Below, piece after piece: positions 1-6,737 of a DNA stretch of 8,150 nt; position 1 is the stretch's first letter; each line of letters starts with the position of its first letter. Source of the DNA: CAZGVV01 sp964529155 (GTDB taxonomy: Bacteria; Pseudomonadota; Alphaproteobacteria; Rickettsiales; SXRF01). Below the pieces are notes generated by a model. It saw nothing but the letters and a program-made list of their open reading frames with translations. It was not told the DNA's origin and did not search any database. A program made the translations under genes and the position numbers. The DNA is taken from the NCBI GenBank assembly GCA_964529155.1, contig CAZGVV010000076.1, positions 1-8,150 of the forward strand, in the 5' to 3' direction.

Positions 1-327
1 GAGGTTGGTCTGCACCACCACATCCCAATTTTCCGGCAACATTTTGTGCATGGCGGCATCGCGTGTGATACCGGCATTGTTTACCAATATTTCCACCGGT
101 CCACCGAGCTGGCCTTGTACTTCGGCGATCCCCTGCTGGCACTCATCGGCATTGCCGATGTTCCATTTAAACACTGCAATACCATGCTCTTTGCCAAATT
201 CCCGCGCCACGTCATCACGCGCCGCATAGTTGGCGGCTACTTTATAGCCTGCATCTTTCAGCGCCAAGCTGATAGCGGCGCCGATGCCGCGTGTTCCACC
301 GGTTACTAATGCAATACGTTGCGTCAT
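1..327 (-). CDS. phaB: Acetoacetyl-CoA reductase PhaB, N-terminal part (cut by window start)
   Basis: NADPH-dependent reduction of acetoacetyl-CoA to (R)-3-hydroxybutyryl-CoA, the monomer step of PHB synthesis, in the cytoplasm. The 109 visible codons show the N-terminal half of a short-chain dehydrogenase: the nucleotide-binding TGGTRGIG loop at residues 9-16, the structural NNAG at 83-86 continuing as ITRD (typical of PhaB/FabG), and an Asn in TNL at 108, the expected first residue of the Asn-Ser-Tyr-Lys catalytic set. Ser, Tyr and Lys lie beyond the window. The ATG is preceded by AGGAG six bases upstream and sits 12 bp after the phaA stop, so the two genes are co-transcribed. FabG is the main alternative, but linkage to phaA and phaC favours PhaB. 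Confidence 0.93.
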   Translation of the reverse strand, partial: MTQRIALVTGGTRGIGAAISLALKDAGYKVAANYAARDDVAREFGKEHGIAVFKWNIGNADECQQGIAEVQGQLGGPVEILVNNAGITRDAAMHKMLPENWDVVVQTNL

Positions 328-339
328 TTTATTCTCCTG

Positions 340-1524
340 TTATTCGCGTTCCAAACACAATGCAACGCCCATGCCACCACCGATGCACAGCGTCGCCAAT
401 CCCTTTTTCGCATTGCGGCGCTGCATTTCATACAGCAAGCCACTCAGCACACGTGCGCCGCTGGCCCCCACGGGGTGGCCGAGAGCAATTGCGCCGCCAT
501 TGACGTTTACTTTCGCCATATCCCATTTCATTTCACGGTTCACCGCAATGGCCTGTGCTGCGAACGCTTCGTTCGCTTCGATCAAATCAAGATCGCCCAC
601 ATTCCAGCCGGCTTTTTCCAATGCCTTCCGGCTCGCATAAATTGGTCCAACCCCCATGATCGCCGGGTCCACGCCCGCATGCGCCCAGGATTTGATTGTT
701 GCCATAGGCGTAAGCCCGCGTTTATCGGCATCCGCCCGCGTCATCAGCATTACCACGGCCGCGCCGTCATTAATGCCGGATGCATTGCCCGCTGTCACCG
801 TGCCTTCTTTGTCGAACGCAGGCTTGAGCTTAGCAAGGCTCTCAAGGGTTGAATCCGCACGTGGGCCTTCATCCGTATCTACCGTGACATCACCTTTGCG
901 CGAGCTAATCACCACCGGCACGATCTCGTCCCTAAAGCGCCCTTCTTTTATCGCCGCCGATGCTTTTTGCTGTGAAGCCAGCGCAAACGCATCCTGGTCG
1001 GCACGTGTAATGCCGAATTTTTTTGCCACATTTTCTGCCGTCACCCCCATGTGAATATTATGGAATGGGTCCACCAATGCATCATGCAACATGGTATCCA
1101 CCATGGTGGCCGCCCCCATTTTCACACCGTTACGCAAATGAATGGCATGCGGAGACTGACTCATACTTTCCTGCCCACCGGCAATCACAATGGCAGAATC
1201 CCCATTGCGAATGGCCTGATAACCCAGCGCCACCGACCGTAGCCCGGAGCCGCACAACTGGTTCATGCCCCATGCCGGTGTTTCATTCGGAATACCCGCA
1301 TTAAGTGATGCCTGGCGCGCAGGATTTGGCCCTGCCGCACCCGTCAAAATCTGCCCCAAAATCACTTCCGAAATATCAGCAGCATTCACCTTGGTGCGCT
1401 TTAAAATTTCTTTAATCACCAACTCACCCAGCTTATGCGCAGACAAACTCGCCAGACTTCCATTAAACACACCGATAGGCGTGCGAACGGCATTGACAAT
1501 AACGACGTCTTCTTTGCTAGCCAT
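340..1524 (-). CDS. phaA: Acetyl-CoA acetyltransferase (beta-ketothiolase) PhaA
   Basis: Condenses two acetyl-CoA into acetoacetyl-CoA, the first step of PHB synthesis. At 394 aa it has the normal length of biosynthetic thiolases. The nucleophilic Cys91 lies in NQLCGSG; the second catalytic set is the NEAFAAQ loop (318-324), His350 in GHPVGASGAR and Cys380 in CIGGGMG. The N-terminal AVRTPIG motif (12-18) is also typical. The start is supported by an AAGGAG ribosome site six bases before the ATG. The gene lies 83 bp after the phaC stop, with a possible promoter of its own in that gap, and 12 bp before phaB. A degradative thiolase is the alternative, but the operon context makes PhaA most likely. 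Confidence 0.96.
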   Translation of the reverse strand: MASKEDVVIVNAVRTPIGVFNGSLASLSAHKLGELVIKEILKRTKVNAADISEVILGQILTGAAGPNPARQASLNAGIPNETPAWGMNQLCGSGLRSVALGYQAIRNGDSAIVIAGGQESMSQSPHAIHLRNGVKMGAATMVDTMLHDALVDPFHNIHMGVTAENVAKKFGITRADQDAFALASQQKASAAIKEGRFRDEIVPVVISSRKGDVTVDTDEGPRADSTLESLAKLKPAFDKEGTVTAGNASGINDGAAVVMLMTRADADKRGLTPMATIKSWAHAGVDPAIMGVGPIYASRKALEKAGWNVGDLDLIEANEAFAAQAIAVNREMKWDMAKVNVNGGAIALGHPVGASGARVLSGLLYEMQRRNAKKGLATLCIGGGMGVALCLERE

Positions 1525-1566
1525 GACATACTCCTTAATGTGAGAATGCCCTTATGTAGGTAGAGA

Positions 1567-1600
1567 AGCGCAGTTTGTCTAGTATATCTTATGCTGCGCT
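1567..1600. repeat. 7-bp inverted repeat in the phaC-phaA gap
   Basis: AGCGCAG at 1567-1573 is the exact reverse complement of CTGCGCT at 1594-1600, with a 20-bp AT-rich spacer. The arms flank the candidate -10 box of phaA. It could be a two-site operator or a weak hairpin in phaCA mRNA. There is no T-run, so a terminator is unlikely. Confidence 0.5.
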
Positions 1601-1611
1601 GCGGCAATCAA
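1581..1611 (-). promoter_or_regulatory. Candidate promoter for phaAB
   Basis: Read on the minus strand, TTGATT (1606-1611) and TATACT (1581-1586) form a possible -35/-10 pair with a 19-bp spacer, which is longer than ideal. The -10 is close to consensus. The element TTGCCGCAG (1599-1607) overlaps the -35 and spacer. A 7-bp inverted repeat, AGCGCAG/CTGCGCT (1567-1573 and 1594-1600), brackets the -10. No transcript evidence is available. Confidence 0.35.
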
Positions 1612-2801
1612 CACATGCCGCGCAACCATTCTGCAAACGGCACCCACAGTTCTTTTTCTGCCCTGCTACCCACAATCATCCCTACATGCCCGGCACTTGG
1701 TCGGCATATGGTTGCGTACTGCAACTGATCTGCCATCGGCATGGCACAGCCCGGCGATACTATGCGGTCGCTTCCCGGCAGGGCAACGAAAGCAGGTTTA
1801 TTCCATGCCTCCGGCACCACTACGCGGCCTGCCACTTCCCATTTGCCTCGCGCCAGCACGTTATGCTGCCCCCAATCAATCAAACAATCGCGCGCCACGG
1901 GCGATGTCATCGGCACCCCGTCATTCACCCAATGCTCTACTGCCAGAAATGCATCCGCTTCCCGGCTTCCCGGCTTCATCTCCGCGAAATGCTGAAATTT
2001 CTCCTGAAATACCCATGGCTCATTCAAAGAGAAAAGTGCCTGAATCCATTCAGCGGGAAATAAGGATTGTAACGCAAATAAATTTTCTAACTGGCCACGT
2101 GCATGCGCATCCAATTGCGGCACGCGCGCATCCGCAGCATGAAAATCCCAGGGAGCCGCAAACAATGCCAACGCATTCACCGCACGCGGCATGGTAAGCG
2201 CCAGCGCCAGCGCAAACACCCCGCCCATGCAATACCCGGCGAGTGTCACTTGCGGCGTAATTTGCTTATGAATAAAACGCAGTGCCGCCACCAGGTGATC
2301 TTCCACATACGCCGCACAATCATATCCCTTCTCATGCACTCCTGGCGCGCCCCAATCCAACATCAGCACACGGTAGCCGCATGCGGTAAGGTAGCGCACA
2401 AAACTTTGTCCGGGTGCTAAATCCAATATGTAATAACGGTTGATAAGCGAGGGGATCAGAAAAACCGTGGAAAGCGGTTTACGCCCTTGTTCTGGCGCAT
2501 AGTCCAGCAACCGTGCTGCCCCATGCTCCCATACCACCGGCGGCTCTTTCAGTGCGCGTATATACGATGTTTCGTTATAGCGCTTTACGCCCTCGAGCAG
2601 ACTTCCGAGGCGTGTCCTTGCCTCCGCGTTTACCACTTCCGGCAGGGCGTCCAGGGCGTTTAGGGCCAGCGGCGGCAGCATGGCCTTCCATGGTTGCAAG
2701 TTGCTTTTCAAGCTGCTGGAGGCGACGCTCGCACTGAGCCAGGCGCTCATGGAGAGCATCAGGTGGAACGGCAGCGTCGGCAGTGGGTTGTCGTTTGGCA
2801 T
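1608..2801 (-). CDS. phaC: PhaC-type poly(3-hydroxyalkanoate) synthase (alpha/beta hydrolase)
   Basis: Polymerises (R)-3-hydroxyacyl-CoA on the PHA granule surface. At 397 aa it is far shorter than class I synthases (about 590 aa) and close to class III/IV PhaC (about 360 aa). The triad is visible: Cys191 in GYCMGG (Cys in place of the lipase Ser), Asp345 in PGSDRIVSP and His372 in SAGHVGMIVG. Other PhaC-family segments are PSLINRYYILDL (117-128), DWGAPG (149-154) and HWVNDGVP (290-297). The N-terminal PLPTLPFHL...WL segment resembles the start of short alphaproteobacterial PhaC-like hydrolases, so the ATG at 2801 is kept. No other ATG, GTG or TTG lies between it and an in-frame TGA 13 codons upstream. 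No Shine-Dalgarno sequence precedes this ATG. The first 227 bp overlap the PhaE-like ORF in another frame. A PHA-related hydrolase or depolymerase is possible but less likely given the Cys nucleophile. Confidence 0.85.
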   Translation of the reverse strand: MPNDNPLPTLPFHLMLSMSAWLSASVASSSLKSNLQPWKAMLPPLALNALDALPEVVNAEARTRLGSLLEGVKRYNETSYIRALKEPPVVWEHGAARLLDYAPEQGRKPLSTVFLIPSLINRYYILDLAPGQSFVRYLTACGYRVLMLDWGAPGVHEKGYDCAAYVEDHLVAALRFIHKQITPQVTLAGYCMGGVFALALALTMPRAVNALALFAAPWDFHAADARVPQLDAHARGQLENLFALQSLFPAEWIQALFSLNEPWVFQEKFQHFAEMKPGSREADAFLAVEHWVNDGVPMTSPVARDCLIDWGQHNVLARGKWEVAGRVVVPEAWNKPAFVALPGSDRIVSPGCAMPMADQLQYATICRPSAGHVGMIVGSRAEKELWVPFAEWLRGMC

Positions 2802-2949
2802 GGGCGTGGGCGGCGTCCGGCGTGTGCATCGATTGCATCATCTCCAGCATGGACTGCACGAAATCGCGATCCGTCAGCACAGAGGCCATCTGCTTTTGCC
2901 ACAATTCCATAAACTGGCTGGCCAGTTGCGAGTAAGGTGGGCTATGCAT
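2575..2949 (-). CDS. Small PhaE-like/phasin-like protein with coiled coil and basic tail
   Basis: A 124-aa ORF, first gene of the PHA operon. Three parts are seen. Residues 9-43 form a Met/Gln-rich helical segment (FMELWQKQM, DRDFVQSMLEMMQ) resembling PhaE-like synthase partners. Residues 67-88 are a coiled coil with strict heptad positions L70, C73, L77, L80, L84, M87. Residues 96-123 are a Lys/Arg/Gly/Pro-rich tail with KRPGRP, close to an AT-hook core. The role is inferred: a class III-type PhaC partner, or a granule protein that binds DNA as PhaM does. The second half (from about residue 50) is encoded in the sequence that also encodes the phaC start. AAGG lies only 2 bases before the ATG, a poor ribosome site. 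It could instead be the front of a once-fused PhaE-PhaC gene split by an indel, with the overlapping half spurious. Confidence 0.6.
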   Translation of the reverse strand: MHSPPYSQLASQFMELWQKQMASVLTDRDFVQSMLEMMQSMHTPDAAHAHAKRQPTADAAVPPDALHERLAQCERRLQQLEKQLATMEGHAAAAGPKRPGRPAGSGKRGGKDTPRKSARGRKAL

Positions 2950-2953
2950 AACC

Positions 2954-2962
2954 TTGCGGCAG
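2954..2962. promoter_or_regulatory. Candidate PhaR operator in the divergent phaE-like/phaR region
   Basis: TTGCGGCAG lies in the 76-bp gap between two divergent starts. Its near-twin TTGCCGCAG is found on the opposite strand before phaA (1599-1607). Both are near-palindromes of the form TTGC-N-GCAR. PhaR of Paracoccus is known to bind TGC-rich sites near PHA genes; that this is such a site is inference. It lies upstream of AT-rich GATAAT/GATAAA hexamers (2966-2980) that could serve as -10 boxes for phaR. Confidence 0.35.
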
Positions 2963-3025
2963 TTGGATAATGATGATAAATAACTCCTCTCACCCTTAAC
3001 TTATTCGGCGAAAAGAGCAATAGCC

Positions 3026-3547
3026 ATGAGCAGTCCCAATGAATCGGCTGAAGACGCCGTCGTCATCCGTAAATACCCTAACCGTCGGCTTTATAATACA
3101 GAAACCAGCGTATATGTTACGTTGGACGATCTGGCGAATTTAGTGAAAGAAGGCCGTGACTTTGTGGTGCATGACGCCAAAACCGGCGAAGATTTAACCC
3201 GCCAGGTGCTCACCCAAATTATTTTTGAACGCGAATTGCAAAGCTCCGCCATGTTGCCCACCAGCTTCCTGCGCTCACTCATCGGGTTTTATGACAGCAG
3301 CATGGGCGGCCCCCTCCAGCACTACCTCGACGCCAGCATGAAAACATTCCTTTCTAACCAGGAAAAAATCCGTGGCTACGCCACACGCACCATCGGCGAT
3401 TTCTCACCTTTTTCTCAATTGGAAGAGCTGGCCCGCCAAAACGTCTCTTTCTTCGAAAAAACCATGACCGCCTTTAATCCCTTCGGCAATCTATTCGGAG
3501 TGGAAGAACCCAAGCGCAACGATGCAGAGCGGAAGAAGAAGAAATAA
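3026..3547 (+). CDS. phaR: Polyhydroxyalkanoate synthesis repressor PhaR
   Basis: Transcription regulator that binds both DNA and PHA granules: it represses phasin/PHA genes when no polymer is available and is titrated off DNA by nascent granules. The 173-aa protein carries the diagnostic N-terminal DNA/PHB-binding domain at residues 13-70 (IRKYPNRRLYNT, then YVTLDDLANLV, FVVHDAKTGEDLTRQVLTQI). A second conserved part at 75-115 (LPTSFLRSLIGFYD) is the PHB-accumulation regulatory domain. The C-terminus is short and ends in a Lys/Arg-rich run. The ATG is preceded by a modest AAAGAG nine bases upstream. The gene diverges from the phaE-like/phaC/phaA/phaB operon, the expected place for a local regulator, and probably controls the shared gap. 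Confidence 0.96.
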   Translation: MSSPNESAEDAVVIRKYPNRRLYNTETSVYVTLDDLANLVKEGRDFVVHDAKTGEDLTRQVLTQIIFERELQSSAMLPTSFLRSLIGFYDSSMGGPLQHYLDASMKTFLSNQEKIRGYATRTIGDFSPFSQLEELARQNVSFFEKTMTAFNPFGNLFGVEEPKRNDAERKKKK

Positions 3548-3593
3548 ATTAAGCATGCCATATCGGCGAAGTCCGGCATCTATTTCGGAGAAA

Positions 3594-3610
3594 ATACCGT
3601 ATCGGGGTAT
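3594..3610 (-). terminator. Weak hairpin downstream of era
   Basis: On the minus strand ATACC and GGTAT can pair around a 7-base loop and are followed by TTTC. The stem is only 5 bp, so termination would be inefficient. It lies in the 77-bp gap between the convergent phaR and era ends, where a shared terminator is expected. No stronger hairpin was found there. Confidence 0.25.
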
Positions 3611-3624
3611 ATACTAAACAGCTG

Positions 3625-4491
3625 TTATTGCTGCCCGCTTTCCTTCCACCGCGCATTTACCTTCACAAATAACTCCAGCCGCACCGGGCGGCCAATTAAT
3701 TCGCCAATTGCTTTACGCGCACGTGTACCGACATTTTTCAACATTACTCCGCCGGCCCCGATTACTATTTTTTTCTGTCCTTCACGCTCTACGAAAATCG
3801 TTTGCATGATTCGCACCGGGCCGGTTTCTTTTTCTTCCCATAATTCCGTCTCCACCGCCACGCTATAGGGCAATTCCTGACGTAACATTAAAAACAGCTG
3901 CTCGCGGGTGAGCTCGGCTGCAATTTGGCGCAACGACTGATCGGTCAAATCTTCTTCTGGATATAGCCACGGCCCTTCTGGTGCTTTTTCCGCCATCCAT
4001 GCCTTCACCGCGTCGACTCCATTGCCAGTGGTGGCTGAGATCATGAATATCTGCTCGAATACACCGTAGGCATTACACGCCTCCGCCAACGCCAGCAGAT
4101 ACGGTTTTTTTACTGCATCCACCTTATTGAGTATGCATGCCAATGGCAAATTGCCGCCGCGCAATTTTTCAATAATGCCCTGCACCGTTTCATCCAGACC
4201 ACGCGTGGCGTCCAGCATTAACACGATTGCATCGGCATCCGCCACCCCTGCCCAGGCTTCACGCACCATACCTTGCTCAAAGGCATTGGCGCTTTCAAAA
4301 ATGCCTGGCGTATCGGTCAAAATCAGCTGCGTTTGCCCTGCGGCACAAATACCCCGCACCCGTAACCGCGTTGTCTGCGGTTTAGGCGTCACAATGCTAA
4401 TCTTCCCGCCAGCCAGGTTATTGACCAGCGTAGATTTTCCCGCATTAGGAGGCCCGAGAACAGCGATAATGGCGCAATGGGTTTTTTGCAT
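3625..4491 (-). CDS. era: GTPase Era (16S rRNA/30S assembly)
   Basis: Essential GTPase that binds the 3' end of 16S rRNA and helps mature the 30S subunit. All G motifs are present: G1 GPPNAGKS (13-20), G2 PQTTR (38-42), G3 DTPG (60-63), G4 NKVD (122-125) and G5 SAT (152-154). The C-terminal KH domain covers about 205-285 and contains VEREGQKK and VIGAGGVMLKNVGTRAR. The GxxG loop reads GAGG and so lacks the basic residue most Era proteins have there. Length (288 aa) is normal. AAAGG seven bases before the ATG supports the start. In most alphaproteobacteria era follows rnc closely; here 573 bp of mostly AT-rich sequence separates them, so era may rely on a new promoter or long read-through. A perfect palindrome AACAGCTGTT (3617-3626) covers the stop codon. 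Confidence 0.97.
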   Translation of the reverse strand: MQKTHCAIIAVLGPPNAGKSTLVNNLAGGKISIVTPKPQTTRLRVRGICAAGQTQLILTDTPGIFESANAFEQGMVREAWAGVADADAIVLMLDATRGLDETVQGIIEKLRGGNLPLACILNKVDAVKKPYLLALAEACNAYGVFEQIFMISATTGNGVDAVKAWMAEKAPEGPWLYPEEDLTDQSLRQIAAELTREQLFLMLRQELPYSVAVETELWEEKETGPVRIMQTIFVEREGQKKIVIGAGGVMLKNVGTRARKAIGELIGRPVRLELFVKVNARWKESGQQ

Positions 4492-4516
4492 TGAATGCCT
4501 TTGAAGTTTAGAGTAA

Positions 4517-5068
4517 TATAATTTTATAGAAATTAATAATTTTAAAACTTATCCGATTCGTATCAATCGTCAAGTTTTTAATCTTACCGCAGAAATTATT
4601 ACTAACGAAACAAGTGGCGAACCAAAAAAATCACTAACCGAATCTGATCAAGGAATCCTAAAAAAGCACCAATGCGCTCTCAAACTTTCTTTATCTGACC
4701 AAGATTCCGAAGGAAAAAGCGGTGTAGTTGCCTTTTTTGCAAATAATTTAATTAATGTATTACCCCAAAATTTCTGCGTCCGCGACAGAAGAATTCCTTT
4801 TGAGATATTTCTGGATATATCTGATAAAGAACGCACTATTTATTATGGAATACGCGCCCCCGATTTAGCCACCAAGCAAGACGCTTTAACGCTACTTTTT
4901 GAGCAATTAGCAATACCCATTGCAGATGCTACTAGGGACACTAATCTTGATATAAACAAAGAAGTTCCTTTGCCCTGGCACAATTCAAAACAGCCTGCAT
5001 CTACAGTTGATCCATTGTCATTGATTCCGGGTGATATACTAGTTAAAGCCGTTCCTAGCCTAAACTAA
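4517..5068 (+). pseudogene. AT-rich 183-codon open frame without a start codon, unknown function
   Basis: Not recognised. One frame stays open from just after a TAA (4514-4516) to TAA at 5066-5068. At this base composition a stop is expected about every 15 codons, so the frame was almost certainly coding. The deduced protein is soluble and mixed alpha/beta, with no membrane segment; recognisable stretches are RINRQVFNLTAEI near the start, VVAFFANNLINVL and IPFEIFLDI in the middle, and LSLIPGDILVKAVPSLN at the end. There is no ATG, GTG or TTG until a TTG about 30 codons before the stop, and no Shine-Dalgarno site. An ATG at 4495 would join after a one-base shift near 4516. The frame converges on rnc with a 4-bp overlap. 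GC is well below the flanking genes, suggesting acquisition. It may be a 5'-truncated gene, a frameshifted gene, or one starting at ATT/ATA. Confidence 0.5.
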
Positions 5069-5745
5069 ACCGCTCTCCCCACCACCTCCAACAACCCTTC
5101 CGCCGCCATTTGCTCCGCCACTTTTTTTGACGGTGCCGATGCGCTGGCCGCCTCTTGCCCTTCCACGCACACCTCCACCGTAAAAATCGGCGCATGCGCC
5201 GGCCCTTCGGCGCTGACCACGCGGTAGATCGGCAGTGGCAAGCCGCGGGCCTGCGCCCACTCTTGCAATGTGGTTTTGGCGTCTTTAGGCGGTGCCTGCA
5301 CGGATTTTGCCAATGGCAACCAGCGCGGCATAATAAATGCCTCTGCCGCCGCATACCCCCCGTCCATAAACAACGCGCCAAGCAACGCCTCGCACGCGTC
5401 TTCCAGATTCGTCGGGTTTTGCCGACCACCAGCAGCGGCCTCGCTTTCCGTCATCACTAGCGCTTCGTCCAACCCGATCTCCCGTGCGATCGCCGCCAGC
5501 GTTTCACTGCGCACCAACGCCGCCTGCCTGCGCGCCAACGCGCCTTCGGCTTCCGCCGGGAATAATTCAAACAGCAGCCGTGCCACCACCGCGCCCAGCA
5601 CCCCGTCGCCCAGAAACTCCAGGCGTTGATTATTGGTCTTTCCACCCATGCTTGGATGTTTCAGCGCCTGCTTCAGCCACGCCGGATCATTAAACCGATA
5701 CCCAATGCGCTCCTCTACCCCCGCGGCGTCCAGTGATGCAGCCAT
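5065..5745 (-). CDS. rnc: Ribonuclease III
   Basis: Double-strand-specific endoribonuclease that processes rRNA precursors and structured mRNAs; acts as a homodimer. The 226-aa protein has the N-terminal endonuclease domain with the signature RLEFLGDGVL (41-50) and LEDACEALLGALFMDGG (114-130). Metal-binding residues are E43, D47, D116 and E119. The dsRNA-binding domain follows at about 155-222 (KTTLQEWAQARGLPLPIY, then SKKVAEQMAAEGLL). The residue matching E. coli Glu38 is Gln40 here, so the usual NERLEF reads NQRLEF. The ATG overlaps the lepB stop by one base (TAATG), implying translational coupling. The 3' end overlaps the convergent AT-rich frame by 4 bp, so the final codons may be close to an insertion junction. 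Confidence 0.96.
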   Translation of the reverse strand: MAASLDAAGVEERIGYRFNDPAWLKQALKHPSMGGKTNNQRLEFLGDGVLGAVVARLLFELFPAEAEGALARRQAALVRSETLAAIAREIGLDEALVMTESEAAAGGRQNPTNLEDACEALLGALFMDGGYAAAEAFIMPRWLPLAKSVQAPPKDAKTTLQEWAQARGLPLPIYRVVSAEGPAHAPIFTVEVCVEGQEAASASAPSKKVAEQMAAEGLLEVVGRAV

Positions 5746-6578
5746 TACTTAATCCAGGCGAACGCCCGGCTTCCCCGAAGTTTGGGCAAACATTCCCAGG
5801 TACGGCCCACATAAAAGAGGTTACGCGCCATCCAGCCGTCCGGCGCCTGTGCATTCCACTCACCCGTGCATTGCGGCGAATTGTCGAACTCCACCGAGAA
5901 CATAACCATCTGCGCCTTACCCACAATGTTTTCCGCTGGCACATACCCCACATCAGCCAGAGACCGGCTGTCGTGCGAATTGTCGCGGTTGTCGCCCATC
6001 ATGAAATAATGGCCCGGCGGCACGATATACACATCCGTATTATCCACCGCCATTTCCGTGGTTTCCTGCAATACGCGAATCACCTTGCCCTCAGGCAATG
6101 TTTCGCGGTAGCGCGGCACCGATTTCACATGCGCCGGGTTGTCATCATCAGCAAAATGGTCTTCCAGCTCGCGCGGCAGTGGCTTGTCGTTGATATACAC
6201 CACGCCCTGCTTCACCTGTACCCGGTCCCCCGGCAGGCCCATGACGCGCTTGATAAAATCAAGCGACAGATTACCCGGTGGCCGGAACACCACCACATCC
6301 CCGCGCTGTGGCGCGCCAAACTGGGCAAAACGGCCATGAAACGGCAGCGCCATGCCAAACGGGAACGAATAACGACTATAGCCATAACTATATTTAGAAA
6401 CAAAGAGATAATCACCCACTAGCAGATTGCTTTTCATCGAGCCGGAAGGAATATGAAACGGCTCAAACGTGAAAATCCGCAGCACGATGGCGATGGCAAA
6501 AAAAATCAGCACTTCCTTGATAAACGGGTCCCAGCTTGGCTTTGGCTGCTTCTTGGGCGCAGTAGATTCAGACGACAT
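5745..6578 (-). CDS. lepB: Signal peptidase I
   Basis: Inner-membrane serine protease that removes signal peptides from exported proteins. Counting from the first possible Met at 6584 (279 aa), one transmembrane segment lies at about 22-38 (FIKEVLIFFAIAIVLRI), followed by the catalytic Ser49 in IPSGSMK, the general base Lys112 in FIKRVMGLPGD, and the family box GDNRDNSHDSR (197-207). The protein thus has one N-terminal anchor with the catalytic domain in the periplasm. I place the start at the second Met (6578, 277 aa) because AGAGG lies 8 bases before it but only 2 before the first Met; residue numbers then drop by two. It is the first gene of lepB-rnc, with rnc starting on its stop codon. 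A possible minus-strand promoter, TTGGCT-16 bp-TATGTA (6602-6629), is weak. Confidence 0.96.
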   Translation of the reverse strand: MSSESTAPKKQPKPSWDPFIKEVLIFFAIAIVLRIFTFEPFHIPSGSMKSNLLVGDYLFVSKYSYGYSRYSFPFGMALPFHGRFAQFGAPQRGDVVVFRPPGNLSLDFIKRVMGLPGDRVQVKQGVVYINDKPLPRELEDHFADDDNPAHVKSVPRYRETLPEGKVIRVLQETTEMAVDNTDVYIVPPGHYFMMGDNRDNSHDSRSLADVGYVPAENIVGKAQMVMFSVEFDNSPQCTGEWNAQAPDGWMARNLFYVGRTWECLPKLRGSRAFAWIK

Positions 6579-6663
6579 CGGCATATCCTCTCAAAAAAGC
6601 CTACATAGAACCGCCGCACCATAAGCCAAAGCGCCTTTTTCTCCAAATGGTTTCATGCACCCA

Positions 6664-6692
6664 TTGACAGGCCGCCCGCAACCGCCTACTTT
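6664..6692 (+). promoter_or_regulatory. Candidate promoter of tRNA-Ser
   Basis: A perfect TTGACA -35 box (6664-6669) is followed after 17 bp by TACTTT (6687-6692). The -10 matches consensus at three of six positions. The position, about 45 bases before the mature tRNA 5' end, suits a short tRNA leader. Confidence 0.5.
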
Positions 6693-6737
6693 CCCTCCCC
6701 TATTCTGCCTGCGTCAACAACCGACCCAGGCATTTGC

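Noticed and set aside
319..852. 177-codon plus-strand frame across phaA
   Set aside because: It is antisense to the thiolase active-site region and has shadow-like composition.
3617..3626. Perfect palindrome AACAGCTGTT at the era stop
   Set aside because: Ten bases with no loop cannot form a useful hairpin; a common PvuII-type palindrome without other context.
4648..4836. 62-codon minus-strand frame in the rnc-era gap
   Set aside because: It mirrors the much longer open plus-strand frame and has no ribosome site.
5733..6422. 229-codon plus-strand frame across lepB
   Set aside because: It is antisense to a complete signal peptidase I with all catalytic motifs; His/Arg-rich composition is typical of such shadows.
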